A stretch of 64,000 bases of DNA, from assembly GCA_018825965.1 (NCBI GenBank), contig JAHKAA010000010.1:62001-126000 (forward strand), given 5' to 3'. Positions within the stretch are counted from its first letter, which is position 1. Every line of letters starts with the position of its first letter. The position numbers and the translations under genes were made by a program. The notes below the pieces were generated by a model. It did not search any database. It was not told the DNA's origin and saw only the letters and a program-made list of their open reading frames with translations. This document shows, in pieces, positions 28,249-37,965 of this stretch. The stretch is from Gammaproteobacteria bacterium (lineage in GTDB: Bacteria > Pseudomonadota > Gammaproteobacteria > Enterobacterales > Alteromonadaceae).

Positions 28249-28280
28249 AACCAGTCAAAACACAACGGCTTTGACTGGTT
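28249..28280. terminator. Stem-loop between convergent genes
   Basis: A 10-bp perfect inverted repeat (28249-28258 with 28271-28280) with a 12-base loop lies between two convergent genes. T tracts are short, so termination is likely but weak. Confidence 0.5.
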
Positions 28281-28293
28281 TGAGAACAGAAGA

Positions 28294-29574
28294 TTATTTA
28301 GCGGTACGAGGCTTGGCTTTAGGTTTGGCTTTAGGCTTCACTTTATTGGCGCTGTCCAGAGCAATTTGGGTTTCACTGGCCTTGTTTGAACGGCCTGACA
28401 ATACTTTGCGTGAAATACTTTTTAACAGAGATTGGCGGTTACTTACTTCAAAACCTGGGGTAACTACACGTTGGATAGTGCTGCCGATCAGCTTTTGAAT
28501 ACGCTCTAAAGTTTGCTCTTCTTCACGGCTGACAAATGAAATGGCCTGGCCTTCAGCACCTGCACGGCCGGTACGGCCTATACGATGGACATAATCTTCC
28601 GGCAGATACGGCAGGTTGAAATTCACTACATAATCAAGGCCTTGAATATCCAGACCACGGGCAGCAACTTCAGTAGCGATTAACACCTGCAACTTAGCGG
28701 ATTTAAAATCTGCGATAGCGCGACGTCTTGCGCCCTGACTTTTATCGCCATGGCAAACTGCCGCTTCAATTTTACGCTGCTGCAGTCCTGCTAATAAACG
28801 ATCGGCTTGTTCTTTGGTACTGGTAAAGACCAACACCTGGAACCAGTTTTTCTCTGCCAGTAATTGCTCAAATAATTCAATTTTCCGGCTTTCTTCTACC
28901 GGATAAACCACATGGTGAACTGTATCCGCTGTACTGTTGGTTTTAGCCACACGGATTTGCTGGTGATTTTTCAGGATTTTATGCGACAGTTCATTCACAG
29001 CTGGTGAAGTGGTTGCCGAAAACAACATGGTTTGGCGGTTCTGTGAAGTCATTTGCATCAGCTTGGTCACGTCTGTAACAAAACCCATATCCAGCATACG
29101 GTCGGCTTCATCCAACACGACAAATTCAACATCACTTAAGATCACATTGCCAAGGGCCATATGCTCTATCAAACGGCCTGGCGTACTGATCAGAATATCT
29201 ACACCAGCTTTTAATTTATTAGCCTGACCACCCATTTTTACGCCACCATAAAGTGCAGTCACGCTGATAGCGACGAACTTCGCATAAGCAGCCACAGATT
29301 CGGCTATTTGTTCAGCCAATTCGCGGGTAGGTGTCAGAAACAAAGCGCGTGGGCGCTGTGCTGCTGTGTCTTTTGGCTTATCCAGCATACGTTGCAATAC
29401 CGGAATGGCAAAGGCTGCGGTTTTACCTGTGCCTGTTTGCGCTGTAACTTGTAAATCTTTACCGCGGCGCGCAGGCACTATGGCCTGTTCTTGCACCGGG
29501 GTCATATCACTGTAGCCACATTCTACAAGGGCGCGGAGTAAATCCGGGGCTAAATCTAAAGATGAAAATTGCAT
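28294..29574 (-). CDS. DEAD-box RNA helicase, RhlE-like
   Basis: ATP-dependent RNA helicase of 426 aa. Motifs in order: Q motif (GYSDMTPVQEQAI), motif I AQTGTGKT (45-52), PTRELAEQ, TPGRL, DEAD (VLDEADRMLDMGF), SAT (FSATTSP), VFTSTKEQ, RGLDIQGLD, HRIGRTGRAG. The short basic tail (KVKPKAKPKAKPRTAK) is typical of the RhlE group. Likely works in ribosome assembly or RNA turnover, including at low temperature. Monocistronic. Confidence 0.92.
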   Translation of the reverse strand: MQFSSLDLAPDLLRALVECGYSDMTPVQEQAIVPARRGKDLQVTAQTGTGKTAAFAIPVLQRMLDKPKDTAAQRPRALFLTPTRELAEQIAESVAAYAKFVAISVTALYGGVKMGGQANKLKAGVDILISTPGRLIEHMALGNVILSDVEFVVLDEADRMLDMGFVTDVTKLMQMTSQNRQTMLFSATTSPAVNELSHKILKNHQQIRVAKTNSTADTVHHVVYPVEESRKIELFEQLLAEKNWFQVLVFTSTKEQADRLLAGLQQRKIEAAVCHGDKSQGARRRAIADFKSAKLQVLIATEVAARGLDIQGLDYVVNFNLPYLPEDYVHRIGRTGRAGAEGQAISFVSREEEQTLERIQKLIGSTIQRVVTPGFEVSNRQSLLKSISRKVLSGRSNKASETQIALDSANKVKPKAKPKAKPRTAK

Positions 29575-29765
29575 AAGAGTTCCTCTGTAGAATAGCTACA
29601 GTAAAAAAATGAGCGCAGAATATACAGTATTTTAGCGGTAGAAGAGACAATTCTTTGTGATTGAATGAATTTTACGCAGTACTGCTGTTATTTGTGATGC
29701 CAGGGTAAGGGCTACTTTCTGTTAAAAAGTGAAATGCTTATCTGCTGCGACAAGCATCCTTCGTA

Positions 29766-30086
29766 TTAACCTTCGTCAGCTTCGTCGATGTCAAAGCCAG
29801 GTTCACGTGGCTTATGTTTACAGGCACGGGCAAGAATTTCTACATAGAAGCTCTCCAGCTCTTGCGCCACAGCAGCATCGATATGTTTATTGATTTCAGA
29901 AGTAAAAATCTTTTCTGCAACATCCACTGACGCACCAAAGCGACAATCGAAAGTCCAGTAGTCCATACCTGCAGGCAGAGTTTTGCGACGCTCTCTGTTC
30001 AGATACTTTTTAATGTCATATTTAATGGAGTCCACCAAACGGGCAGGTTGCAGTTTAGGGTGGGTTAACGCTATTGTCTTTTTCAT
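29766..30086 (-). CDS. DUF6172 family protein
   Basis: 106-aa cytoplasmic protein that begins KKTIALTHPKLQPARLVDSI and contains RERRKTLPAGMDYWTFDCRF and a helical EINKHIDAAVAQ segment, all typical of this conserved family of unknown function. ATG 30086 has AGGA seven bases upstream; an in-frame extension further up lacks homology. Confidence 0.8.
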   Translation of the reverse strand: MKKTIALTHPKLQPARLVDSIKYDIKKYLNRERRKTLPAGMDYWTFDCRFGASVDVAEKIFTSEINKHIDAAVAQELESFYVEILARACKHKPREPGFDIDEADEG

Positions 30087-30235
30087 CAAAATTCCTACAG
30101 GTCCACACAAGTAAAAGCTGAATAAGCTTTTGGCTGCACATTCTACATGGATGAGTGGAAGACTGCTATTTTCTGGCAAAATTTAACTGTCAAAACACCG
30201 GGGCGGATGAAAACCCACCCCACTATCAATCTAAG

Positions 30236-30430
30236 CTAAAAGCATTGTCCTGATAACAGCGCATAGATAAATCTTAGCATCACTAGAATGTTGCTTAGGT
30301 TTGCACGACCAATGCGCTCTCGCCGCAGATCGGTATCCAAACATTGTGTTGCTCTGAGGGTTCTTAATTTAAGGTAATCCAATACCAACAAAATGACTTT
30401 AAACAAGAATTCAACTTCAAGACCATACAT
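30236..30430 (-). CDS. Possible small protein
   Basis: 64 codons with a GGGAG ribosome site 10 bases before the ATG. The product has one hydrophobic stretch (FLFKVILLVLDYLKL) and several basic residues. No family was recognised. A GC-rich wobble hairpin at 30200-30221 on the same strand could end its transcript. It may be a real small membrane-associated protein or a chance frame. Confidence 0.3.
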   Translation of the reverse strand: MYGLEVEFLFKVILLVLDYLKLRTLRATQCLDTDLRRERIGRANLSNILVMLRFIYALLSGQCF

Positions 30431-30532
30431 AATTAACAGCTCCCACTAAATGAGTGAAGCACATTGCTCAACTCCTCTTATAGTGCGGGTTAATTAATAT
30501 TAATAAATATCAAATACTTAAGATTTAAACCC

Positions 30533-30976
30533 CTACTTCCAGTATTCAATAATTTTGGTCACTTTATCTTGCCGAAACTCAAATACCGCCAGATGATTTT
30601 TCACCACACCTTTGTGCTTCTCCTGCCGCTCTACAGCAATAGCGTTGTACCCTGGTATCTGGCTGATAATACGATAACGGGGTTCTGTTTTATCGTACTT
30701 CCCCATAGCTAACAGCCGCAGTGTATTGCTATAAAGCTCATCCTTGCTGTAGTGACCACCATAAACATCATGGCGATAAACAAAATCATCTGTATAGAAT
30801 GCAAAAAGGTTGTCGACATCAGCAGGAACAGAACCTTTTAACATCACCTTATTTTGCAGAGTGTTAATTTCAATGATTCTGGCTTTTAGCTCATCAGCAG
30901 ATAGTACTTTCAGCTCTGACGCAGCACCATTTGTTGTCAGTAAAAACAATAAAGCATTAACCCATAATTTTTTCAT
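30533..30976 (-). CDS. Exported NTF2-like (SnoaL/DUF4440-type) protein
   Basis: 147 aa with a signal peptide (NALLFLLTTNGAAS) and an NTF2-like cone fold pattern: VDNLFAFYTDDFVYRHDVYG in the middle and a C-terminal beta strand (HLAVFEFRQDKVTKIIEYW). The ribosome site AAGGAGG is strong. A periplasmic small-molecule binding or isomerase-like role is possible; no partner genes are adjacent. Confidence 0.75.
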   Translation of the reverse strand: MKKLWVNALLFLLTTNGAASELKVLSADELKARIIEINTLQNKVMLKGSVPADVDNLFAFYTDDFVYRHDVYGGHYSKDELYSNTLRLLAMGKYDKTEPRYRIISQIPGYNAIAVERQEKHKGVVKNHLAVFEFRQDKVTKIIEYWK

Positions 30977-31679
30977 ACAGCCTCCTTGTTATTCAGCACA
31001 TTACAACCTGATACAGCTACTTATACTTCAGTGGTGGGGCCAGAGGAGGTAGATCGGGGACAAAAAAGTGCCCTGTGCCAACAAAAGACAAGACTAACTT
31101 CATAAAAAAATAGCTGCATCAGCAGGTTATCTTTTAACGCAATGCGTAACTCTTAAACCAGAACAGGTAATTTTTACCTCTGGCTTGTTCAGGCAACTCA
31201 GATAGGGCACGGCTTATCTACTGCCTTTATTGCATAAGCACTGAAATTAATTCAAGCGGCCAAAAATACCTAAGCCAGGGGATCCGTGATCGCAGTCTGC
31301 TCCGTGATTAACGCTATGATCAACAAAGCTGCAAAAATCGGAAAACCCTCAATACAATTGGCATGAGCTCGTGTCAGCCTCACCTTCCAGGACCTACATA
31401 AAGTTTCCGCCTTTAAAAAGCAGCAACCCGTAATGCCTTTTTTCCCGTTGGCTTCAAGACTCTGTTTTAAAATATCTTGTCTATCACCACATCAGCGATC
31501 ATCAGCACTATGCCAACACCTGAGCGCATAGGCTATGCCTATAGGAATAACCTGTAAGGTGAGTGATGACAGGAAAAGGCCACGGCAAAACCCACTACGG
31601 CTGTAGCTAAGCATGACCGGTGTTTCACAGAGAAGCCTTTGATTGAGATACTTTTAGACTGTATAAGGATTAAAACAGC
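30977..31679. other. 700-bp stretch with no recognisable gene
   Basis: No frame longer than about 50 codons has coding character. Small hairpins occur (around 31158-31190 and 31530-31548). Base composition is like the surroundings. It may be gene debris or hold an RNA that I cannot identify. Confidence 0.4.
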
Positions 31680-32453
31680 TTACTTCATTGTGACAACATC
31701 GTAGGCCAGCAATTGCGGCACACGTTGCTGTAACTGGGTTTCAATCTGATCAAGCTCAGTCAGGCGCTGACAAAACAATACAGATTTTTGCTCCAGCTCG
31801 TCAGCTTTTAACTCCAGCCCTGAGTTAATTTTTGCCAGTAATTCATCGGCGGGTTGCCAGTTTTGGCTTTCAGTGCGTTCAAAGTTGTCTTCACTCTGGC
31901 GCAGTGCATCACGTAGCGCATCCCAGACTGCGCCTACAGTGTGTTTGGCGAGATCTTTGAGCTGAGTCTTTAATTCGCCATGTAAAAAGGCATCCAGTTC
32001 ATTCAGGCTTTGGGGTGCCAGATAAAAGTGGTCGCCACTCCGGACAAAACGTGAAGTCAACTGATAGGTTGTTTCGCGGATTAAAGCCTGCCATTCCTGC
32101 TGCTGCGAGCTGTTGCCAATACCTGCCAGCATATTCTCAATAGCAGTTAAACCCAGCTCCACACTATCTACAGCTATGCTGACCAGCTCTGGTACAAATT
32201 TACGCAGGCCCTGAGCGTACTGACGCACCAGTTCTTGCTCTGCAGGGTTTAGGGTGATCCACTCCCCCCGGATAAATAAGTCCTGATCATGATTAATCTG
32301 AAACACAGTGCGGTTGCTGGTCTGAATACGAATTTGCTCCGGTGAAATCAGAATACCGTGACGGAATGCCATATTGCACTCGTTGGAAAAACCCGGCCAA
32401 CTGCAGAACATAAGTAACAGGATCAGAATAAAACGCAAGGTATCAACTCTCAT
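31680..32453 (-). CDS. DUF2884 (YggN-like) periplasmic protein
   Basis: 257 aa with a signal peptide (LILLLMFCSWPGFS). The DUF2884 family, like E. coli YggN, has the features seen here: NMAFRHGILISPEQIRI, then INHDQDLFIRGEWITLNPAE, and a long helical C-terminal half. Function unknown. ATG 32453 is chosen over a TTG three codons upstream. Confidence 0.82.
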   Translation of the reverse strand: MRVDTLRFILILLLMFCSWPGFSNECNMAFRHGILISPEQIRIQTSNRTVFQINHDQDLFIRGEWITLNPAEQELVRQYAQGLRKFVPELVSIAVDSVELGLTAIENMLAGIGNSSQQQEWQALIRETTYQLTSRFVRSGDHFYLAPQSLNELDAFLHGELKTQLKDLAKHTVGAVWDALRDALRQSEDNFERTESQNWQPADELLAKINSGLELKADELEQKSVLFCQRLTELDQIETQLQQRVPQLLAYDVVTMK

Positions 32454-32567
32454 TCGGGACAATGCTCAAGGCAAGTGAGGCTAGCTTAGGTGAAAAGTAC
32501 CGGCAGATCATCAGGAAGTAACGCATTAGGGTGGTCTTTCATCGAAAAGACCACCCGACAAAACCCT

Positions 32568-33080
32568 CTATTCGTCGCTGAAACGCACTAAACGTACGTA
32601 CAAACGGGTTATTTTTTCCTTGGTGTTATTTTTTCCACTGTACATAGCAATGGCCCATGCCCGCTCTGGCTGAGTGGTCATAGTGGTACTGGTCCAGATA
32701 TTTTCACTATTGCTGGCAGGAAATGCCGTCAGATTAATAGCAGGGTCGACACAGCTGCGTTCAATCAGGGTCAGTACTTCCTTGGCATTAGGTAAACGCC
32801 AGGTGCCGTAACCTGCCAGAGTACTGCGCTGTGCATCCAGCAAGGCTTCAGACCAATCCAACTGCTGTGCTGTGCCAGTACAGCTGCCGCTGGAACTGTC
32901 CCAGCTTTGACCCACAAGGCAACGTGACCACATCAGCTTAGTGGTGGTATCCAGCACAGTCCCGTCTGTGTTCAGTTGAAAACTACTCAAAGCTTTGGTG
33001 GTTTCAATAGTGCTAAAACACACCTGAGCGGCCTGAACAGGCAAGGCCGTCATCAGTACTAACATTAGATATTTAGACAT
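32568..33080 (-). CDS. Secreted DUF1566 (Lcl-type) protein
   Basis: 170 aa: signal peptide (LMLVLMTALPVQA), then one DUF1566 domain with its usual marks: DTTTKLMWSRC, WSEALLDAQRS, YGTWRLPNAKEVLTLIE, NIWTSTT and a C-terminal VRLVR. The domain is related to sulfatase-modifying/lectin-like folds and is common in surface proteins. It follows the 557-aa lipoprotein gene, which has the same kind of domain, by 9 bp and is surely co-transcribed. Confidence 0.82.
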   Translation of the reverse strand: MSKYLMLVLMTALPVQAAQVCFSTIETTKALSSFQLNTDGTVLDTTTKLMWSRCLVGQSWDSSSGSCTGTAQQLDWSEALLDAQRSTLAGYGTWRLPNAKEVLTLIERSCVDPAINLTAFPASNSENIWTSTTMTTQPERAWAIAMYSGKNNTKEKITRLYVRLVRFSDE

Positions 33081-33089
33081 AAAGATCCC

Positions 33090-34763
33090 TTATGGCGAAC
33101 GTACCAAACGCACAAAACCTAACTGAGTTTGTTGCTTTGGCAAAGTATTGTCATTGCCATTGCTGATATCAAAGACCCAAGCACTGATACCACCACCGCC
33201 TTCAGCGCTGGTTTGTCTGGTCCAGTAGAATAAATTATTCTGGATAGCTAAGTCGGGTTCAAAACGGAAAAACGCAGGGTCCAGCAAATGCGCCTCCCCA
33301 AGACGGCCAAAATCCGCAATAGACATCAACTCTTCAGTGGTTGGCAAACGCCAGTTGGCACCGCCGCAGTACACTGTTGCGTTCACCTCTTCAATATAAG
33401 CACCTAAACCACAATCTGTTGCACTGGGGCAGCTACTTAAGGCAGGTGCAGCTTCACCGCTTTCACCACCATTGCCCGTGTCTGCATTCACAAAACTATA
33501 TCTGTTATTGGCCGCACGCAGCGTGCTTGCAGGCGGAGCTGATATCACCGGTTCTTTCAGCTCCCAGATAAGGCCTGTCACATTATCTCTGATGCAGGAG
33601 AATTCATTTGAGGAGTCTGCTACTTCGTCACCAAATTGATCCAGCTTGGTAAAATCAAAGGCCTTTTCACCTTTGCCAATTTTGCGCAGGTACTGCACTA
33701 CACTGTCTCTGCCGCCATCAGCGTCCTGACGTGGAAATGCATCACTGCCACAAGGGATCACGCCGGAGTTGTCGTAACAGTCAATTACTCCTGTATCAGG
33801 TAAATCCCCCAAAACCGCATTACTGACGGTCACCAGTACAGTGTCGGTCGCATTCTGATTGTTGCTGTCTGTCACTGTCAGTTGTAGTTCGAGTTGGCTG
33901 GTGCCGGAAATATCAGGCGCAATAAAAGAGGCCTGACACGAGTCCGGATTTTTCAGCACCAAAGTCTGGCCTTTTAACTGACTCCAGCGGCAGCTGAATT
34001 CTCCGCCGACAGTACGAGAACCACTGCCATCTAAAAACACTTCAGCGAACTCCCGAACCTGCTGATCCGGGCCTGCATCGGCAATAATTTGTTGTGTGCT
34101 GGCACGGACAGGCACTTTGATACTGCCCTGCCCTGTAGCACCTTCATCATCGGTAATAGTCAGCGCCAACTCTATGTCCTGTTGAGTCGCAACCAGTGGC
34201 GCTACAAAACTGACATTCAGGGTATTACTCCCTGTCAACACCACTTGTGGACCAGAAGTTTGAGTCCAGGCGTAGCTGACAATGCTGCCATCGGCATCTA
34301 AATCATAAGAGGATGCGGCACTCACTGTCGCAGTTAAGCCCTGAGCAACAGGCAGTATGGAGGGTTGGGTAATTTGCAGCACAGCAACTGGAGCTTGATT
34401 TTTCGCAAGCACCTGCACCTGAGTTTCATCTGTTAAGTTTTGCCCTGCAGGCGTCGTATAAGTTACCTGAAACACCAAAACACTGTCGGCTTTGACCGCT
34501 GGTGCGGTTAAAGTTACTGAAGCTGTGTCTGCTGGCATACCAGTGATGCTGGTACCTGACAACTGGCGCCAGGCGAAAGTACCGCCTGCTGGATCTCCCA
34601 AAGCATTCAGCGTAAAACTGTTTGTCTCATCAACGCTTTGATCAATACCTGCATTGACACTGGCGGCAGAACCTCCCGTATCAGAATCGCCTCCCCCGCC
34701 GCCACATCCGTGCAAAGCTGTGCTTAGCAAAATTAAAATAAACCATCGTTGTGTTTGGGTCAT
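33090..34763 (-). CDS. Lipoprotein with PKD/Ig-like repeats and DUF1566 domain
   Basis: 557 aa. Lipoprotein signal (LHGC followed by a GGGGG run), then three or so PKD/cadherin-like repeats (about 40-320; recurring NAG-DQSV, DADGSIVSYAWTQTSGP and ITDDEGATG), then a DUF1566 domain (about 340-557; VTGLIWELKEP, NWRLPTTEELMSIADFG, NLFYWT, GFVRLVRSP). The layout fits a surface adhesion or carbohydrate-binding protein. ATG 34763 is preferred over an upstream TTG-type extension because it places the signal peptide first. Confidence 0.83.
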   Translation of the reverse strand: MTQTQRWFILILLSTALHGCGGGGGDSDTGGSAASVNAGIDQSVDETNSFTLNALGDPAGGTFAWRQLSGTSITGMPADTASVTLTAPAVKADSVLVFQVTYTTPAGQNLTDETQVQVLAKNQAPVAVLQITQPSILPVAQGLTATVSAASSYDLDADGSIVSYAWTQTSGPQVVLTGSNTLNVSFVAPLVATQQDIELALTITDDEGATGQGSIKVPVRASTQQIIADAGPDQQVREFAEVFLDGSGSRTVGGEFSCRWSQLKGQTLVLKNPDSCQASFIAPDISGTSQLELQLTVTDSNNQNATDTVLVTVSNAVLGDLPDTGVIDCYDNSGVIPCGSDAFPRQDADGGRDSVVQYLRKIGKGEKAFDFTKLDQFGDEVADSSNEFSCIRDNVTGLIWELKEPVISAPPASTLRAANNRYSFVNADTGNGGESGEAAPALSSCPSATDCGLGAYIEEVNATVYCGGANWRLPTTEELMSIADFGRLGEAHLLDPAFFRFEPDLAIQNNLFYWTRQTSAEGGGGISAWVFDISNGNDNTLPKQQTQLGFVRLVRSP

Positions 34764-34913
34764 TGCCTTTATCCCACCAGATGCTGCGATGACACTGCCA
34801 GTCAGCGCCCGTCGCAACAAAAAATTGACGTCAGAAGTAATTCAGGGAAAACGAAGCAAAAGACAGGCCAGTTTTGCAGGACAACGCAACTGACCAGGCA
34901 GGAGCATGAGCTG

Positions 34914-36590
34914 TTACAGAGGTTCGACGACCACACCTTGTTCAGATAAACGAATACGGGAAGCTCCGTACTCCTTTTTGGTTTTTAACACTTCATTGCC
35001 AAAACTGCTTTCCACTCCGGCAAAAAGTTGATGTGTCACTTCAATGCATACCGACAACAATAACTGCCTTCTTTGTTCTTCCAGCTGTTTAATGTCGGCA
35101 ATAAAAGCCGAAGCTATACTGCGGTGCTCTTCAAATTCCTCCACCATAGCAGCCATTTGTTCTTGCACTGCCGCGGATTTTTCCATTTGCTTGAGCTGGT
35201 CTACATGTTGTTTCACCAATTCCATTTCAGCTTTTAAGCCAACTAAACTGGCGCGTAACACATTTTGTTTTTCAATCAAGGGGTCCATCTGCTTGTTCAG
35301 CGTAATTTGCAACAAACTACCAGAGGGAGCGCCAAGATTGCCACAACGTAAACCATTGCCAAGGTAATAACGGCCACCGACAATTTTGCCATTGGCTTTT
35401 TCTTCAGTGCCAGCCAATACCGAATCGGCTTCAACCTGGCAATGCAGCAATTGTTTTGCCACAGTAAGACGGTGTTCGCATTTGATGCTGGCGTATTGCG
35501 CCAAAGTGCACTGCACATTGCCTTTAGCGCGAACCACAGTACTGAGCACTGTATCTTCACCGACTTCGCTGACCTGATGACCAATAATGGCACCACCTAT
35601 GGTGATATCACCACCAGATTCGATCAGCTCCCCTTCAAAGATACCTTTGACAAACACATTGCCGCCCGCTATGACTTTCATCGCCTCGGCCACATCGCCG
35701 TTAATAACCACGGCGCCTTTAAAAATAATATGGCCAGAGCCAGCATCCACTTTATTAATGACAAATACTTCGTCCACTGCAACAGCAGCTTCTAATAAAC
35801 GTGGCATACCATCACGGCTGGCAACTAACAGATCAGCATTATCAGCGGACACAGCAGAACCTTCAGCTGAACCCCAGGGTAATTGCTGGCCATCCAGTGC
35901 GGACAAACGGGTTCCTGTCACTGTCATGCCTTCTTTGCCTTTGGTTGGCGGCAGACGACGCATCAGAGCTTCGCCGGCTTTTACCGAGGCAATGGTACCA
36001 AAGTCACGTAAATCAACCTTGCCTTCAGAACGGGCAACAGGCTGTTTATTACGATTAGACATATCACGGATCAGCAGCTCAAATACAGAATCACGACCCG
36101 GAGTCGGCAGCTTGCCTGCGGCTATCTCTGCACTGATTTTGCTACCTGGTCCAGCCCTGCTGGCCTGTGCTACTAACTGCAGAATTTGTTCTTTTTTAAA
36201 ACCAAAAACTATCCCGGCTTCTTGTCCGGCTTTCACCGCTTCGTTGGCTGAGATGGGGTTGCCACCATAAGCAGCCGTGATTTCGGCGACCGCCAGCATG
36301 GCGTCACTGCTGATTTCAACTTTTAATTGGGCGTGAATACGTTCAGCGACTTTGTATTTTAATACATGGCCTTCGGCCTGCAGCTTTTGTTTGATTTTTT
36401 GCTGAATTTGCTGGTACTCCAGCAACAGATTTTTGACCTGATCCGGCAACAACAAACAACGGCCATAGCCTGCTTGTTGCAATTGATCTTTTAACAGATC
36501 AGCAGTCAGATTCGTCTGAGTAACGGGCATGTGAATAAAGACTAAATCGTCTTTGAGGCTGAACTGACACGCTAACACATTTACTGTCAC
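34914..36590 (-). CDS. FapA/DUF342 family protein
   Basis: About 558 aa. N-terminal region to about 230, then a right-handed beta-helix of DUF342/FapA type (about 230-430: IIFKGAVVINGDVAEAMKVI, GGDITIGGAIIG) and a coiled-coil C-terminal region (about 430-530, LKAEMELVKQHVDQLKQMEK). Members are cytoplasmic and often linked to flagellar, polymer-forming or c-di-GMP-related processes; the exact job is unknown. The start is unclear: GTG 36590 has only a weak ribosome site, and TTG 36596 or GTG 36578 are alternatives. It stands alone. Confidence 0.8.
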   Translation of the reverse strand: MTVNVLACQFSLKDDLVFIHMPVTQTNLTADLLKDQLQQAGYGRCLLLPDQVKNLLLEYQQIQQKIKQKLQAEGHVLKYKVAERIHAQLKVEISSDAMLAVAEITAAYGGNPISANEAVKAGQEAGIVFGFKKEQILQLVAQASRAGPGSKISAEIAAGKLPTPGRDSVFELLIRDMSNRNKQPVARSEGKVDLRDFGTIASVKAGEALMRRLPPTKGKEGMTVTGTRLSALDGQQLPWGSAEGSAVSADNADLLVASRDGMPRLLEAAVAVDEVFVINKVDAGSGHIIFKGAVVINGDVAEAMKVIAGGNVFVKGIFEGELIESGGDITIGGAIIGHQVSEVGEDTVLSTVVRAKGNVQCTLAQYASIKCEHRLTVAKQLLHCQVEADSVLAGTEEKANGKIVGGRYYLGNGLRCGNLGAPSGSLLQITLNKQMDPLIEKQNVLRASLVGLKAEMELVKQHVDQLKQMEKSAAVQEQMAAMVEEFEEHRSIASAFIADIKQLEEQRRQLLLSVCIEVTHQLFAGVESSFGNEVLKTKKEYGASRIRLSEQGVVVEPL

Positions 36591-36688
36591 AAGCAATTAC
36601 CACTTTTAAAGCAAGCTGCCACTAAAACAAATTCATCAGGCAAAAGGACTGTATTTGCCCGGGAGCAGGATTTGTGCCTAATAACTCA

Positions 36689-37024
36689 TTAAATATAGTT
36701 CTCTTGGTGGATACGGATAAATAAATCTGTTCCCACTTTACTGTAATCTACTTTGTACTCTTTGTTGTTGAGTGCCTGTACAAATAACAAGGTCTTGTTT
36801 TCGCTGAAGACGTCTGAACTGGCGATATCCACCAACTCCAGATAACGAGCCTTGGCATCTACTTTGCTGGAAGGAACTTCTTCGGTAAATATTTTGACAC
36901 CATGGCGCGTTGCCACGACCACCGGATCACCAGTATCATTAACAATAACTAAATCCACTTTTTTCTGTTTGTGGATCAAGGTGTTACGTCCACTGACTAA
37001 AAATGCTTTTTCGTAATTATTCAT
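36689..37024 (-). CDS. Hypothetical protein
   Basis: 111 aa, soluble, no signal peptide. Beta-strand-rich beginning (FLVSGRNTLIHKQKKVDLVI, GDPVVVATRHGVKIFTEEV) and a mixed second half. No family recognised and the ribosome site is weak, but length and composition look coding. Confidence 0.5.
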   Translation of the reverse strand: MNNYEKAFLVSGRNTLIHKQKKVDLVIVNDTGDPVVVATRHGVKIFTEEVPSSKVDAKARYLELVDIASSDVFSENKTLLFVQALNNKEYKVDYSKVGTDLFIRIHQENYI

Positions 37025-37088
37025 AACTGTAATACCGTTTTTAATTTTATTTTATAGCGTCATTATGATACAGACGCACATCAGGTGT

Positions 37089-37757
37089 CTAGGTGACTGT
37101 ATTGTTTAAACATTGTAACCGGATTTGATTCACTTTGCGGCAAAAATCAGCAGGTTCTGTGCCTATAGAACTTATTGGAATAAAGAGATCAAAACCAGTT
37201 AGTTGCCGCAATAATTGCATGCGGCGGGCAAACATTGCAATAGCGCCTTTGTAGCTGCGTGTTTCAGTCCTGAATTTTCCCACTTCAATCAGCAGATCAG
37301 AAGGGCAAGCCCCGGTCGGACAATTGCGGCCTAAGGCAGCGACAAGCAGGTGACGTTGCTCCACCATCAGATTAACGGCTAAGCGGGGCTGAAGTTGTAG
37401 CAAGAACTCATCGTAGCTCCGCAGTTTAACGCCTATGTAAGCTAATTCTTCACCCGCAACTTCAGGAATGGAGATAAAAGAGAAGCCTTGCCAGGGAATA
37501 AACCAGCGGCCTTTATGGTGCACATAAGCAAAACCTTGCTGATCCAGCTCTATCACATACAAAGGTTCCGTGAGTTTGGCATAACCAGTAAACAACCCGA
37601 GCAAACAACATATCAGCAATAACACCCAGGCTGTGCTGTGCAACACTCCGGGGATCAGCAGCAATAACAACAGCCACAACAGCAGGGCTATACTGCTGAG
37701 CAACAGGGTTTTGACGCCCCCCCGGGCTGTAGCTGCTCTGTACTGCAATTTATCCAT
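37089..37757 (-). CDS. Membrane protein, probably DUF2982 family
   Basis: 222 aa with two N-terminal membrane helices (about 15-60) and a cytoplasmic domain. ELDQQGFAYVHHKGRWFIPW and the conserved GVKLRSYDEFL segment suit the DUF2982 proteins of Alteromonadales, which are uncharacterised. ATG 37757 is used because upstream in-frame residues would overlap poorly coding sequence. Confidence 0.6.
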   Translation of the reverse strand: MDKLQYRAATARGGVKTLLLSSIALLLWLLLLLLIPGVLHSTAWVLLLICCLLGLFTGYAKLTEPLYVIELDQQGFAYVHHKGRWFIPWQGFSFISIPEVAGEELAYIGVKLRSYDEFLLQLQPRLAVNLMVEQRHLLVAALGRNCPTGACPSDLLIEVGKFRTETRSYKGAIAMFARRMQLLRQLTGFDLFIPISSIGTEPADFCRKVNQIRLQCLNNTVT

Positions 37758-37965
37758 TAGTCCATATACCAGAAGTAAAAAGCAATCATCAGTACCACCC
37801 AGACCATGTAAAAACGCATATTGTGGCAAAACTCACACTTATGTTCCGACATTCACTACTCCGATACGACCAACACCTGAGTCATTGCGATAACCAGTAC
37901 ACTGTATAGGCTAATATTCCCTACAATAAAGCCCATTATTCAAAGAGTACCAGACTGGAGTTACC

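Noticed and set aside
35587..36270. 227-codon plus-strand frame opposite the FapA gene
   Set aside because: Low-complexity Ser/Pro/Thr-rich composition typical of an antisense shadow; the minus-strand FapA domain is convincing.
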